Counted from the first letter of the stretch, positions 1 through 14,159 are shown. The stretch is DNA of 64,000 nt from Candidatus Rhodoferax randersensis (GCA_016718155.1 JADKEH010000010.1:208603-272602), one strand, 5' to 3'. The notes: generated from the sequence alone by a model not told the origin. Translations and numbers: made by a program.

Positions 1-149
1 AACACCAGATCAGGGCGATCCCGCAGGCGGGCTGCTCGCGCCTGGGCAGCGTTCTCGGCGACCTCAACGCTGTGGCCTTCGTCGTTGAGTATCTCCCACA
101 ACAGGTCACGGATGCCGAGTTCGTCGTCAACCACCAGAATATTTGCCAT
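1..149 (-). CDS. ntrX: NtrX-type response regulator, N-terminal fragment
   Basis: Only the first 49 codons are in the window; the gene runs off the left edge. The visible part begins MANILVVDDELGIRDLL, the first strand and acidic pocket of a CheY-like receiver domain. The ATG lies 39 bases beyond the stop of the NtrY-like kinase gene on the same strand, the usual kinase-regulator pair in beta-proteobacteria. The NtrX name rests on that partner; the expected sigma54-activator and helix-turn-helix domains cannot be seen. Confidence 0.75.
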   Translation of the reverse strand, partial: MANILVVDDELGIRDLLWEILNDEGHSVEVAENAAQARAARLRDRPDLV

Positions 150-188
150 GTCTAGAGCGCGTCTCCGTGTAGAAAGCTGGCCGTGCGA

Positions 189-2483
189 CTAACTCGGCAC
201 GGTATTCTCAGTGGCGAATGATAACGATACTTGCGCACCCCGCACTTTTCCCTCAACCAGACGGTTGGCAATATCCACCCGGGTACCGTGCTCGTCGGCG
301 ATTTTCTTGACCACCGCCAGGCCCAATCCGGTGCCCTTGGCTTTGGTCGTTACATAGGGCTCAAATGCGCGTTTGAGGATGTTCTCGGGAAAGCCGGTTC
401 CTTCATCAATGACACTCAACCGAACCCGATCCGACGCTTTCAGCCACTGCGTCCTGATGGTCACCAAATGGGTGGCGGCGTCATCGCGTCGCGCTGTCTC
501 GCACGCGTCCTGGGCGTTCTGCACCAAGTTGTGGACCACTTGGCGCAATTGCTGCGCATCACCGAGAATATTCGGACTGGCCGCATCCAGATCAAGGCGC
601 ACCGCGTCGGGTCCCGACTCATCGGCATACAGTTGCATGACTTCTCCGATCAAGCAGTTCAGATCAATCGGGTGAAGTTCGGCAGCGGGTAAGCGGGCAT
701 AGTCCCGAAACTCATTGACCAGTCGCTTCATGGCATCGACCTGATCAACAATGGTCTTGACCGACTTCGTCAGAATGGCCTGCTCCGCATCCGGTAGCTT
801 GCCGTGCAGCTTCATCTCCATCCGCTCCGCCGAGAGCTGAATCGGCGTCAGTGGGTTCTTGATCTCGTGGGCCAGCCGGCGGGCTACTTCTCCCCAGGCC
901 AGTGAACGCTGAGCCGAGACAATCTCTGAGATATCGTCAAACACCAGCAGCCTCGACGAGCCGGGCAGTTCTGCCCCGCGCGCGACCAAGGTGACCTTGT
1001 TGGCGTCAGCTTGGCCGCCCAGGCGTTCAGCCAAGGCACCCAACTCAAAAGACTGCTGCCAATGGTCCAGTCCGTGTTCAGACCGGTCGCCCAGAAACAA
1101 ATCAAACTGCAACTGAACACGGCCCGCAAAATCTTCCAAACCATCGATCTCGCTTAGTCGACGCCCTTCGAAGGCGGCCAGTGGGACCCTCAAGATGCGC
1201 GTCGCGCCCGGATTGGAGGACTGAATGACGCCTTGCGCGTCCAGCACAATCACGCCAGCGGTGAGGTTGTCAAGGATGGTTTGCAGGTTGGCTCGCGCGG
1301 CATTGACCTGGCCCATGCTGTCCTGCACCGCCTGTCGGGCCTCTGCCAACTGCTGCGTCATGTCGGCAAATGAGCGGGTGAGCCCACCAAGTTCATCCTT
1401 GCCGAGCAGGGAAGCCTTGGGCGTCAGGTCGCCAGCAGCGACCTGACTCACGCCGTCGGCGAGCAGGAGCAGCGGGCGCGCAATCTGGTTGCCCAAGACT
1501 ACCGCCAGCAGTATCGCGCCAAACACCGCCAAAAACAGGCTCAAGGTCAGCGTTCCGATGTACATCCGGCGCAATCCCTCGCGCGCCAGGGCGCGCTCCT
1601 GGTACTCGCGGTTGGCTTGCGTCACCGCCAGCGCATTGGCCACCAGCGTATGCGGCAACAACTGGGTCACCGAGAGAAACCGTGCCTCGCCCAGCAGTCC
1701 CACGTCCACGTTGGGAACCAACACCAAGGCCCGGATTCGCGGACCGCCGTCTGCCTCCGAGGCGCCATCCTCAAGCCCATCGATCCAGGTGATGACGCGC
1801 TGGTTTCGGGCGTTTCGAAACTGCTGCTGGCTTGGCCGCTCGGAACTGAGTTTGAAACGCGACTCGCCTGCCGCCGCCAGTACCCGGCCGCCCGCGCTCC
1901 AAAGCACCAATTCGCTGGCGCCGAGCTGCTCACGCAAGCGCTCCATCGGCAGCAGGGTGACCGCCCCCTGAGTCTCGGCTAGCTGCATCGAGGCCAGGCG
2001 CGTCTTGTTGGCCAGATCACTAGACAAGGTGTCAAGGGTGACACGCCCCAGATTCAAGCCCGCGTCCAATGCCCCTTCCACCTTGACGTCAAACCAGCTT
2101 TCAATCGACCGCGATACAAACTGGTACGAGACAACGTAGATCAACATCCCCGGAGCAAAGCCTGCCAGTGCAAAAATGGCGGCCAGCTTCACCAGCAAGC
2201 GGCTGCCAAATCTGCCTTGACGCAGCCGCAGCAGCAACCTGAAACCAATCCAGACGATGGCTACCAGCAAGGACGCCGCGACGACCACATTCAGGACGAA
2301 CAAGCGCGCGTAGTTGCGCTCGTACAGCTCACGGTTGTTGGTTGCCTGGGTCAACAAGAACAGCAACACCAGCCCGACCAGGACCATCGCAATCGAACCC
2401 AGTGCAACCGTCCAGCGCAGCGTGCGCGAGGATTGCAGAGAGAAACGCTCCGCAACATTTCGCGGCGCCCCTGAGTCGCTCAC
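189..2483 (-). CDS. ntrY: NtrY-like membrane sensor histidine kinase
   Basis: A 764-aa kinase that should autophosphorylate and pass phosphate to the adjacent NtrX-type regulator (nitrogen/redox control in this family). Three hydrophobic segments lie in the first about 120 residues, then a periplasmic sensor stretch, a further membrane segment, a HAMP linker, a PAS domain (ILDNLTAGVIVLDAQG), the phosphoacceptor box RRLAHEIKNPLTPIQLSAE with its His, and an ATPase domain with DEGTGFPENI and GTGLGLAVV. I chose the GTG at 2483 because it overlaps the stop of the upstream DUF4390 gene (GTGA) and gives the natural N-terminus; the open frame extends 17 codons further upstream. Confidence 0.88.
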   Translation of the reverse strand: MSDSGAPRNVAERFSLQSSRTLRWTVALGSIAMVLVGLVLLFLLTQATNNRELYERNYARLFVLNVVVAASLLVAIVWIGFRLLLRLRQGRFGSRLLVKLAAIFALAGFAPGMLIYVVSYQFVSRSIESWFDVKVEGALDAGLNLGRVTLDTLSSDLANKTRLASMQLAETQGAVTLLPMERLREQLGASELVLWSAGGRVLAAAGESRFKLSSERPSQQQFRNARNQRVITWIDGLEDGASEADGGPRIRALVLVPNVDVGLLGEARFLSVTQLLPHTLVANALAVTQANREYQERALAREGLRRMYIGTLTLSLFLAVFGAILLAVVLGNQIARPLLLLADGVSQVAAGDLTPKASLLGKDELGGLTRSFADMTQQLAEARQAVQDSMGQVNAARANLQTILDNLTAGVIVLDAQGVIQSSNPGATRILRVPLAAFEGRRLSEIDGLEDFAGRVQLQFDLFLGDRSEHGLDHWQQSFELGALAERLGGQADANKVTLVARGAELPGSSRLLVFDDISEIVSAQRSLAWGEVARRLAHEIKNPLTPIQLSAERMEMKLHGKLPDAEQAILTKSVKTIVDQVDAMKRLVNEFRDYARLPAAELHPIDLNCLIGEVMQLYADESGPDAVRLDLDAASPNILGDAQQLRQVVHNLVQNAQDACETARRDDAATHLVTIRTQWLKASDRVRLSVIDEGTGFPENILKRAFEPYVTTKAKGTGLGLAVVKKIADEHGTRVDIANRLVEGKVRGAQVSLSFATENTVPS

Positions 2484-3121
2484 TTCACCGGCTCCAGCGC
2501 GAATCGCTGCGTCTTGGAAGCCGAAACGTTCCAATCGGAGTGACCCAGGCTGCCAATCTGGAACGGGCGTGGCAACTGTGCAAGATCCAGCTTGAAACGG
2601 AACTCCGCGTAGTGACTCTGTTCCAGGTCAATGTCTGAAAGGTCCGCGATCTTCCAGCGCGACAGCCGCTGCAGCGCGGCGACCGCATCCGGCAAAGTCT
2701 CGAAGCTTTGGTTCAACGAGAGGCCCAGGCCCGCGGCGGACAGCGGGCCCGATGCCACATGAAGGCGCCAGCGCCGGGTAAGGGGCTGGTAGGCCAGGCG
2801 CATGTGCCGCTGGGCCGTAAGCACCTTCTTGTCCGTCCAGTACCAACGCTCGCGAAGCAGCTCCACTTCAGCCACAAAGATCATCGGCACGCCTTTGACC
2901 AACGCTTCTTCCACCGTGGCCGACAGGTCAAAGGCAACCACTGCCGAGAGCAGAATCGACTCACCCTCTCGCTCAAAACGCAATTGCGTCACCTCGGTCG
3001 CCACCGATTGCCCAAGTGCCGGATGCGTTAACCCCCAACCCAGGAATATGGCAAGGATCAGCCGGAGCGCCTCAAGCGCCGCACTTCTCCAACAAAGCGT
3101 AGTAAAAGCCGTCGTGGTCAC
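2480..3121 (-). CDS. DUF4390 family protein
   Basis: A 213-aa protein with a hydrophobic segment near residues 20-37 ending in ALGQ, consistent with a signal peptide, followed by a beta-rich region (LRFEREGESILLSAVVAFDL) typical of the DUF4390 family found between rsmB and ntrY in beta-proteobacteria. Function unknown; export to the periplasm is inferred. The ATG at 3121 overlaps the end of rsmB by about 50 bases. No better start is visible before the signal sequence, so the exact start is uncertain. The 3' end overlaps the ntrY start. Confidence 0.78.
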   Translation of the reverse strand: MTTTAFTTLCWRSAALEALRLILAIFLGWGLTHPALGQSVATEVTQLRFEREGESILLSAVVAFDLSATVEEALVKGVPMIFVAEVELLRERWYWTDKKVLTAQRHMRLAYQPLTRRWRLHVASGPLSAAGLGLSLNQSFETLPDAVAALQRLSRWKIADLSDIDLEQSHYAEFRFKLDLAQLPRPFQIGSLGHSDWNVSASKTQRFALEPVK

Positions 3122-4400
3122 CTTCGAGATTGTCCGGGACGGGCTCAGGTTTCGCCCGCGATTGGGGCATTAAATGCCCTGGCGAAGGGGCCAATGTGGC
3201 GTTGCTGTTGTGCGCAAGAAACGTTTCGATCTGTTCTTGGCCCTCTGCCTTGAACACTGAACAGGTGCAGTAGAGCAGACGCCCACCCGGTTTGACGACC
3301 TTCCAAAGGGTCTGCAGCAGCCGCGCCTGGGTGGTAGCCAGTTGCTCAATGTCCGATTCCCTTCGCAACCACCGCACATCGGGGTGGCGTCGCACAATGC
3401 CCGATGCTGTGCAGGGTGCGTCCAGCAGCACTGCATCAAAGGGTCTCCCGTCCCACCAAGCGTCCAGGTTCCCCGCATCGGCGGTGATGAGTTGCGCGCC
3501 AACGCCCAGACGTTGCAGGGTTTGCTGGATGCGTTCGCAGCGAAGCGGGTCGACATCAAGCGCCGTGACGTCGCAATCTGCCAACTCTAGCAAGTGCGCC
3601 GTCTTGCCGCCCGGCGCGGCGCAGGCGTCGAGCACGCGCGGTCTACCGTTCGCCGCCACCAGCCCATGGAGCAACAAGGGAGCGGCCAACTGCGCCGCTG
3701 CATCCTGCACCGAGACCGTCCCTTGCGCGAACCCTGGCAATGCCTGCACCGGCACGGCTTGGCCCAGCGTCACACCGTGCGAACCAACCGGCACAGCGTC
3801 GATGCCGACGGCACTCAACGCTGCCAAATAGGCCGGCACCGTGGCTTTTCTGGCGTTGACGCGCAAAGTCATCGGCGCATGGTGGTTGTTTTGGGACAAG
3901 ATGGATTGCCATTGCGTCGGGCGCTCCCGCTTGAGGCGATCGATCCACCATTGCGGATGGTTCCAAACTGCCAGCGGATCTTTGTCCGTGGTGGCAACCA
4001 TGGCATCACGCTCACGCAAGAACCGACGCAGACAGGCATTCACGAAGTTCGCCTGCCCGCGGTGAGCGGCGCCGCGTTTGGTCGCTTCGACCGTCTGATT
4101 GACCAGTGTGAAGACTTCATAGGGCGCCTGGGCATCGTTCCACGCCAGCGCCAGGGCGGTGCAAAGCAAGGCGTCGGTGGCGGGTGGCGGCGGGCGCGTG
4201 GCCAATTGACGCCGCAGCGACTGGGCGCGCCCCAGATTTCTCAACACCAGAAAACTCAAGGCCTGGACGCCCGGACGCAGCGCCAACGGGACATCAGCCA
4301 AGGCGGCCGTGGCGGACACGCCGCCACGCACCCGCTGCACCACCAACGCGGTGGCCAGGAGTTGCCGCCACAGGGGCATCGGTTGATCGCCGTTGGCCAT
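3072..4400 (-). CDS. rsmB: 16S rRNA m5C967 methyltransferase RsmB
   Basis: A 442-aa protein with an N-terminal NusB-like RNA-binding half and a C-terminal SAM-dependent methyltransferase. The SAM motif is VLDACAAPGGKTAHLLEL. The two cysteines of RNA m5C methylases are present in LLDAPCTASGIVRRHPDVRW and in LLYCTCSVFKAEGQEQI. The enzyme methylates C967 of 16S rRNA. I chose ATG at 4400 (MANGDQPMPLW), just after the LemA-like stop at 4409; the open frame continues 50 codons upstream through that gene without protein-like sequence. Confidence 0.93.
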   Translation of the reverse strand: MANGDQPMPLWRQLLATALVVQRVRGGVSATAALADVPLALRPGVQALSFLVLRNLGRAQSLRRQLATRPPPPATDALLCTALALAWNDAQAPYEVFTLVNQTVEATKRGAAHRGQANFVNACLRRFLRERDAMVATTDKDPLAVWNHPQWWIDRLKRERPTQWQSILSQNNHHAPMTLRVNARKATVPAYLAALSAVGIDAVPVGSHGVTLGQAVPVQALPGFAQGTVSVQDAAAQLAAPLLLHGLVAANGRPRVLDACAAPGGKTAHLLELADCDVTALDVDPLRCERIQQTLQRLGVGAQLITADAGNLDAWWDGRPFDAVLLDAPCTASGIVRRHPDVRWLRRESDIEQLATTQARLLQTLWKVVKPGGRLLYCTCSVFKAEGQEQIETFLAHNSNATLAPSPGHLMPQSRAKPEPVPDNLEGDHDGFYYALLEKCGA

Positions 4401-4408
4401 GCTGTGAC

Positions 4409-4975
4409 CTACAAGGTTTGTATCGGCTTGAAGCCAAAAAGCCACGCCAGCAGGCGGGCCGGAATCTGCCCGATGGCCGCGTTGTAGTCGCAGGCAAACT
4501 GGTTGAACTCCGTTCGTGCCATATCCGTCTGGACCATCAGATGATCCCATTTCATGCTCAGATCCTCGGGCACGGGTGATCCGGCCAGGTCAGGCGGCTC
4601 ATCACGGCATCGGGCCCAGCTCAAGACCAGTGTTTCATGCGCGGTTCGCAGCGCATTCAAGCCAGCACCATCCAGCGGGCGAATACGCGCCGCTTTCAAA
4701 GACGCTTCCAACTGCCGACCGGCGCCGACCAGCCCAGACCAGCGGTTTAGCGGAGCCTGATCGGTGGGCGCCAGAGCGGACCCGACCGGCAATTGACTGG
4801 GGCCGAACGCGAGCGGTTGCAGCAACAAAGCTTGCAGGCTGAACTGCTTGTCGACCACCGAAAAAGCGGCCAGGCCACGCCCGCGCAATCGCATCAACCG
4901 GTTGTAGGCGCCTATGGACCAGAACACCAAGACGGCGAGCAGTCCCCACATCATGGCCGCAGCGCTCATGACCAT
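4409..4975 (-). CDS. LemA-like membrane-anchored protein
   Basis: A 188-aa protein with one N-terminal membrane helix (about residues 5-22) followed by YNRLMRLRGRGLAAFSVVD and, at the C-terminus, FNQFACDYNAAIGQIPARLL and FGFKPIQTL. These are the hallmark positions of the LemA fold (periplasmic helical bundle). Cellular role is not well established for the family. It is first in a run with rsmB, DUF4390, ntrY and ntrX, and lies just beyond the rpoC terminator, so its promoter probably lies in 4976-5020. Confidence 0.75.
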   Translation of the reverse strand: MVMSAAAMMWGLLAVLVFWSIGAYNRLMRLRGRGLAAFSVVDKQFSLQALLLQPLAFGPSQLPVGSALAPTDQAPLNRWSGLVGAGRQLEASLKAARIRPLDGAGLNALRTAHETLVLSWARCRDEPPDLAGSPVPEDLSMKWDHLMVQTDMARTEFNQFACDYNAAIGQIPARLLAWLFGFKPIQTL

Positions 4976-5019
4976 GCCCCCCGCACTGGGCGACGCAGCA
5001 AAAACGCGTGGATACGCAT

Positions 5020-5058
5020 GAAAAACGCCTCAAACCTTCGATAGAAAGTCTGAGGCGT
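5020..5058 (-). terminator. Rho-independent terminator after rpoC
   Basis: Read on the minus strand, ACGCCTCA pairs with TGAGGCGT across an imperfect inner stem and is followed by TTTTT. It lies 27 bases past the rpoC stop and ends the rplKAJL-rpoBC transcription unit before the LemA-like gene. Confidence 0.85.
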
Positions 5059-5084
5059 CATGTGCCAGGCGATGCCCAAACGCC

Positions 5085-9310
<4,226 letters not shown>

Positions 9311-9330
9311 AAAACTTCCTTAATCAGTTC

Positions 9331-12300
9331 TTAGCTGCGTTCGAGTTCCATATCGAGACCAAGGGAACGGATTTCCTTGACCAACACATTGAATGACTCC
9401 GGCATCCCGGCTTCAATCGAATGTTCACCCTTGACGATGCTTTCGTACACTTTGGTACGACCTTGCACGTCGTCTGACTTGACGGTCAGCATTTCTTGCA
9501 GGGTGTAGGCAGCGCCATAGGCTTCAAGCGCCCAGACCTCCATCTCACCAAAGCGTTGTCCACCAAACTGGGCCTTGCCGCCCAACGGCTGCTGCGTCAC
9601 CAGGCTGTAGGGGCCGGTCGAACGGGCGTGCATCTTGTCGTCCACCAAGTGGTGCAGTTTCAGGACATGCATGTAGCCGATGGTGGTCGGGCGCTCAAAA
9701 GCCTCGCCACTGCGTCCGTCGAACAGATTGGCCTGCGTGCGCGCGGCCGTCAGGCCCTTGGCCTTGACGACGTCATCGGGATACGCCAGCTTGAGCATGT
9801 CCTTGATTTCCCGTTCCGATGCGCCGTCGAACACAGGTGTCGCAAACGTGGCGCCGGTTGTCAGGTTGGCAGCCATCTCCAGCACTTCGGCATCACTCAG
9901 CTTGGCAAGGTCTTCCTTGCGCCCGGAACCGTTGTACAAGGACTCCAGGAATTGACGCATCTCAGCCATCTTGGCTTCGGCCTGCAGCATGTCGCCAATG
10001 CGTTGGCCAATGCCCTTGGCGGCCCAGCCCAAATGCACTTCCAGCACCTGACCAACGTTCATCCGGGACGGCACGCCCAGCGGATTTAGCACGATGTCAC
10101 ACGGCGTGCCGTCGGCCATGTAGGGCATGTCCTCGACCGGAACGATCTTGGATACCACCCCCTTGTTGCCGTGCCGACCGGCCATCTTGTCGCCTGGCTG
10201 CAAGCGACGCTTGACGGCCAGGTAGACCTTGACCATCTTGAGCACACCGGCGGGCAACTCGTCACCCTGGGTGAGCTTCTTGCGCTTTTCTTCAAAGGCG
10301 AGGTCGAAACTGTGGCGCGTTTGCTCCAGCGAGTTCTTGATGCTTTCAAGCTGACTTGCCACCTCGTCGTCCGCGGGACGAATGTCAAACCAGTGGAACC
10401 GGTCAACCGACGCGAGGTAGGCTTTGTCGATCTTGCTGCCCTTGGCCAGTTTTTGCGGGCCACCATTGGCAGTCTTGCCAATCAGCAGTTTCTCGATCCG
10501 GTCGAAGGCGTCGGCTTCGACGATGCGAAGCTGGTCATTGAGGTCAAGGCGGAAACGCTTGAGCTCATCGTCGATGATCTGCTGGGCGCGGCGGTCGCGC
10601 ACAATGCCTTCGCGCGTGAACACCTGCACATCGATCACCGTGCCTTGCGAGCCTTGATCAACGCGCAAGGAGGTGTCCTTCACGTCGCTTGCCTTCTCGC
10701 CGAAGATCGCCCGCAACAGCTTCTCTTCGGGCGTCAGCGTGGTTTCACCCTTGGGTGTCACCTTGCCAACCAGCGTGTCTCCGGGTTGCACTTCAGCACC
10801 GACGTAGATGATGCCGGACTCGTCCAGACGATTGAGTTGCTGCTCGCTCAGGTTCGGAATGTCACGGGTAATTTCTTCGGCGCCGAGCTTGGTGTCGCGT
10901 GCCATCACGACCAACTCCTCGATATGGATCGAGGTGTAGCGGTCGTCGGCGACCACGCGTTCGCTGATCAGGATCGAGTCTTCGAAGTTGTAACCGTTCC
11001 AGGGCATGAACGCGACCAGCATGTTCTGGCCCAGAGCCAGCTCACCCAGGTCGGTGGAGGCGCCGTCGGCGATCACGTCACCCTTGGCCAGACGATCGCC
11101 CTTCTTGACGATGGCGCGCTGATGGATATTGGTGTTCTGGTTGGAACGCTGGTACTTGATCAGGTTGTAGATGTCCACACCCACTTCACCGGCCTGGGCT
11201 TCGTCGTCATTGACGCGGATCACGACCCGCGTTGCGTCCACGTAGTCGACCACGCCGCCGCGGTTGGCCGTCACCACCGTGCCGGAGTCCACCGCCGAGA
11301 CGCGCTCGATACCGGTGCCGACAAAGGCCTTTTCCGGACGCAGCACCGGCACCGCCTGACGCTGCATGTTGGCACCCATCAAGGCGCGGTTGGCGTCGTC
11401 GTGCTCCAGGAAAGGCACCAAGGATGCGGCCACCGACACAATTTGCGCCGGTGACACGTCCATGTACTGCACGCGGTCGGCGCCCACCAGAATCGATTCA
11501 CCCTTTTCACGCGCGGACACCAGGTCGCCAGTCAGGCGCCCTTCCTTGTCCAACGCCGCGTTGGCCTGGGCAATCACGTACTTGCCTTCTTCAATCGCCG
11601 ACAGGTAGTCGATGTCGTTGGTGATGGTGCAATCAATCACGCGACGGTACGGCGTCTCGATGAATCCGTATTCGTTCAAGCGTGCGTACAGCGCCAGCGA
11701 GTTGATCAAACCAATGTTCGGGCCTTCAGGCGTTTCGATCGGGCAGACCCGACCGTAGTGCGTGACGTGCACATCACGCACCTCAAAGCCGGCGCGCTCT
11801 CGCGTCAAACCGCCCGGGCCGAGTGCCGAGACGCGACGCTTGTGCGTGATTTCGGACAGAGGGTTGGTCTGGTCCATGAACTGCGACAACTGCGACGCAC
11901 CAAAGAATTCCTTGAGCGCGGCCGAGATCGGCTTGCTGTTGATCAGGTCATGCGGCATCAGCGGCTCTTGCTCAGCCTGACCGAGACGTTCCTTGACCGC
12001 CTTCTCGATCCGCGCCAAACCGGTGCGGTACTGGTTCTCGGCCAACTCACCCACGCAACGCACGCGGCGATTGCCCAGGTGGTCGATATCGTCAACTTCA
12101 CCGCGACCATTGCGCAGATCCACCAGGATCTTGACGACTGCCAGGATGTCTTCGTTGGTCAGCACCATCGGCCCGGTCGACTCAGCGCGGCTCATCTTGG
12201 CGTTGAACTTCATGCGTCCGACGCGCGACAAGTCGTAGGTGTCGGGGTTGTAGAACAGGCGCTGGAACAGGGCTTGCACCGCGTCTTCCGTGGGCGGCTC

Positions 12301-13443
12301 GCCGGGGCGCATCATGCGGTAGATGGCAACCCGGGCGGCGAACTCGTCCACAGTTTCGTCGCTGCGCAGGGTCTGCGAGATGTAGGCACCCTGGTCCAGC
12401 TCGTTGGTGTAGATGCACTGCAGGTCTTGCACACCGGCCAGACGCAACTTCTTGAGCAAGGCCTCGGTCAACTCTTCGTTGGCTTTGGCGATGATTTCAC
12501 CGGTGTCGGCGTCGACGATGTTACGCGCCACGACACGGCCGACCAGAAAATCTTCCGGCACGCTGATGTGGGTCGTTCCCGATTGTTCGAGCTCACGCGT
12601 ATGACGCGCCGTGACGCGCTTGTCCTTGGCTACCACCACCTTGCCACTCTTGTCGGTGATGTCGAAGCGGGCCACTTCGCCGCGCAGACGCTCGGCAACG
12701 AACTCCATCTGGGCGCCGCTGTCCATCAGACGGAAATTGTCGTTGACAAAGAAATTGGCCAGAATCGACTCGTTGTTGAGGCCAATCGCCTTGAGCAAAA
12801 TCGTGACCGGCATCTTGCGGCGACGGTCCACGCGGAAATACAGGATGTCCTTGGGGTCAAACTCGAAGTCCAACCAGGAGCCGCGGTAAGGAATGATGCG
12901 AGCCGAGAACAACAGCTTGCCCGAGCTGTGGGTCTTGCCCTTGTCGTGTTCGAAAAACACACCAGGCGAACGGTGCAACTGAGACACGATCACACGCTCG
13001 GTGCCGTTGATGATGAAGGATCCCTTGGTGGTCATCAAGGGCACCTCGCCCATGTAGACCTCCTGCTCCTTCACTTCCTTGACCACCTTGTTCTGGGTGG
13101 TGGAGGACTCGCGGTCATAAATGATCAACTGCACTTTGGCACGCACCGCCGAGGCAAACGTCAGACCACGGGTCTGGCACTCACGCACATCGAAAGCAGG
13201 CTTGGCGAGGTTGTACTCTAGGTACTTCATCTCGACAAAGCCGTTGTGCGAGACGATCGGAAACGCCGCTTCAAAGGCCGCTTGCAACCCCTCGACCGTG
13301 CGCTTTTTAGGCGAGACGTCAGCTTGCAGGAATGCGGTGTACGCGTCCTTCTGCATTTGCAGCAAATAGGGGATTTCGAGCACTGCATCGCGGTTGCCGA
13401 AATTTTTTCGAATCCGCTTGCGTTCGGTGTATATGTAAGCCAT
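9331..13443 (-). CDS. rpoB: RNA polymerase beta subunit
   Basis: A full-length 1370-aa beta subunit. The rifampicin pocket reads QLSQFMDQTNPLSEITHKRR followed by VSALGPGG, with the usual sensitive-type Gln, Asp, His, Arg and Ser positions. The C-terminal conserved region GEMEVWALEAYGAAYTLQEM is present. I chose ATG at 13443 (MAYIYTERKRIRKNFG), preceded by a GGAG ribosome-binding site; an upstream GTG-type extension of 5 codons is unlikely. Transcription comes from the rplJL unit upstream through an attenuator-like hairpin. Confidence 0.98.
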   Translation of the reverse strand: MAYIYTERKRIRKNFGNRDAVLEIPYLLQMQKDAYTAFLQADVSPKKRTVEGLQAAFEAAFPIVSHNGFVEMKYLEYNLAKPAFDVRECQTRGLTFASAVRAKVQLIIYDRESSTTQNKVVKEVKEQEVYMGEVPLMTTKGSFIINGTERVIVSQLHRSPGVFFEHDKGKTHSSGKLLFSARIIPYRGSWLDFEFDPKDILYFRVDRRRKMPVTILLKAIGLNNESILANFFVNDNFRLMDSGAQMEFVAERLRGEVARFDITDKSGKVVVAKDKRVTARHTRELEQSGTTHISVPEDFLVGRVVARNIVDADTGEIIAKANEELTEALLKKLRLAGVQDLQCIYTNELDQGAYISQTLRSDETVDEFAARVAIYRMMRPGEPPTEDAVQALFQRLFYNPDTYDLSRVGRMKFNAKMSRAESTGPMVLTNEDILAVVKILVDLRNGRGEVDDIDHLGNRRVRCVGELAENQYRTGLARIEKAVKERLGQAEQEPLMPHDLINSKPISAALKEFFGASQLSQFMDQTNPLSEITHKRRVSALGPGGLTRERAGFEVRDVHVTHYGRVCPIETPEGPNIGLINSLALYARLNEYGFIETPYRRVIDCTITNDIDYLSAIEEGKYVIAQANAALDKEGRLTGDLVSAREKGESILVGADRVQYMDVSPAQIVSVAASLVPFLEHDDANRALMGANMQRQAVPVLRPEKAFVGTGIERVSAVDSGTVVTANRGGVVDYVDATRVVIRVNDDEAQAGEVGVDIYNLIKYQRSNQNTNIHQRAIVKKGDRLAKGDVIADGASTDLGELALGQNMLVAFMPWNGYNFEDSILISERVVADDRYTSIHIEELVVMARDTKLGAEEITRDIPNLSEQQLNRLDESGIIYVGAEVQPGDTLVGKVTPKGETTLTPEEKLLRAIFGEKASDVKDTSLRVDQGSQGTVIDVQVFTREGIVRDRRAQQIIDDELKRFRLDLNDQLRIVEADAFDRIEKLLIGKTANGGPQKLAKGSKIDKAYLASVDRFHWFDIRPADDEVASQLESIKNSLEQTRHSFDLAFEEKRKKLTQGDELPAGVLKMVKVYLAVKRRLQPGDKMAGRHGNKGVVSKIVPVEDMPYMADGTPCDIVLNPLGVPSRMNVGQVLEVHLGWAAKGIGQRIGDMLQAEAKMAEMRQFLESLYNGSGRKEDLAKLSDAEVLEMAANLTTGATFATPVFDGASEREIKDMLKLAYPDDVVKAKGLTAARTQANLFDGRSGEAFERPTTIGYMHVLKLHHLVDDKMHARSTGPYSLVTQQPLGGKAQFGGQRFGEMEVWALEAYGAAYTLQEMLTVKSDDVQGRTKVYESIVKGEHSIEAGMPESFNVLVKEIRSLGLDMELERS

Positions 13444-13658
13444 TTGATCTCCGGGCAAAGACTAAAGGGACCAGGTGTCCCTAGACGACTGGCAAATTGA
13501 GCCGCTCATCAGTTGGAGCAACCCAAAGCAACGCTTTGAGTAGCCCCAACGATGTCTCAACCATTCTCTTGGCGATTGGCCTCTACCAACCATTGGCGGA
13601 CGATTGCACCTTGCGCGCAACCCGAACCAAGGCGTCTTCTGCAGTCGGGATCAGAAGA

Positions 13659-13722
13659 CACTGAAAAACACCTTAGGGCTTTTGGGCGCCCCTTCGGGCC
13701 ACCCAAGAGATGTTTTTCAGTG
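13659..13722 (-). promoter_or_regulatory. Long hairpin in the rplL-rpoB intergenic region
   Basis: The 344-base gap between rpoB and rplL holds one strong structure. CACTGAAAAACA (13659-13670) is perfectly complementary to TGTTTTTCAGTG (13711-13722), and the interval folds further through CTTTTGGG/CCCAAGAG and GCCC-CTTC-GGGC. In E. coli the same gap carries a partial terminator and an RNase III processing site that set the rpoBC:rplJL ratio; an equivalent role is inferred. No protein-coding signal is visible in the rest of the gap. Confidence 0.65.
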
Positions 13723-13787
13723 CGCTCTTACAAGCGCCAAAGGCTGGGAGCCCTTATCGGAACCCCCAGCCCTGGACTGGAAAAGAA

Positions 13788-14159
13788 TTACTTCAACTCA
13801 GCCTTGGCACCGGCTTCCACCAGTTTCTTCAGGGCAGCTTCAGCGTCAGCCTTGGCAATGCCTTCCTTGACGTTCTTCGGTGCGCCATCGACCAGGTCTT
13901 TGGCTTCCTTCAGACCCAGGCCGGTGATTTCACGAACGGCCTTGATGACGGATACTTTCTGAGCTCCCGCTTCGAGCAGAACGACGTTGAACTCGGTCTT
14001 CTCTTCAACAGCCGCGGCAGGGCCGGCGGCAGCAGCGGGACCTGCCATAGCAGCAGCGCTTACACCAAATTTCTCTTCGATGGCTTTCACCAGGTCGTTG
14101 AGTTCCATGACCGTCATGCTGTCCAGCGCGGTCAAAAATGCGTCTTTATCGAATGCCAT
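13788..14159 (-). CDS. rplL: 50S ribosomal protein L7/L12
   Basis: A 123-aa stalk protein. It begins MAFDKDAFLTALDSMTVMEL (dimerisation domain), has an Ala/Gly-rich hinge around residues 38-52, and a C-terminal factor-binding domain with KTEFNVVLLEAGAQKVSVIK and GLKEAKDLVDGAP. It recruits GTPase translation factors to the ribosome. Second gene of the rplJL pair; a dispersed palindromic repeat sits between it and rplJ. Confidence 0.98.
   Translation of the reverse strand: MAFDKDAFLTALDSMTVMELNDLVKAIEEKFGVSAAAMAGPAAAAGPAAAVEEKTEFNVVLLEAGAQKVSVIKAVREITGLGLKEAKDLVDGAPKNVKEGIAKADAEAALKKLVEAGAKAELK

Noticed and set aside
11758..13221. Long open frame on the plus strand opposite rpoB (487 codons)
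   Set aside because: GC-rich codon bias of rpoB leaves the complementary frame open; the product is His/Val/Gly-rich with no domain, and rpoB is certain.
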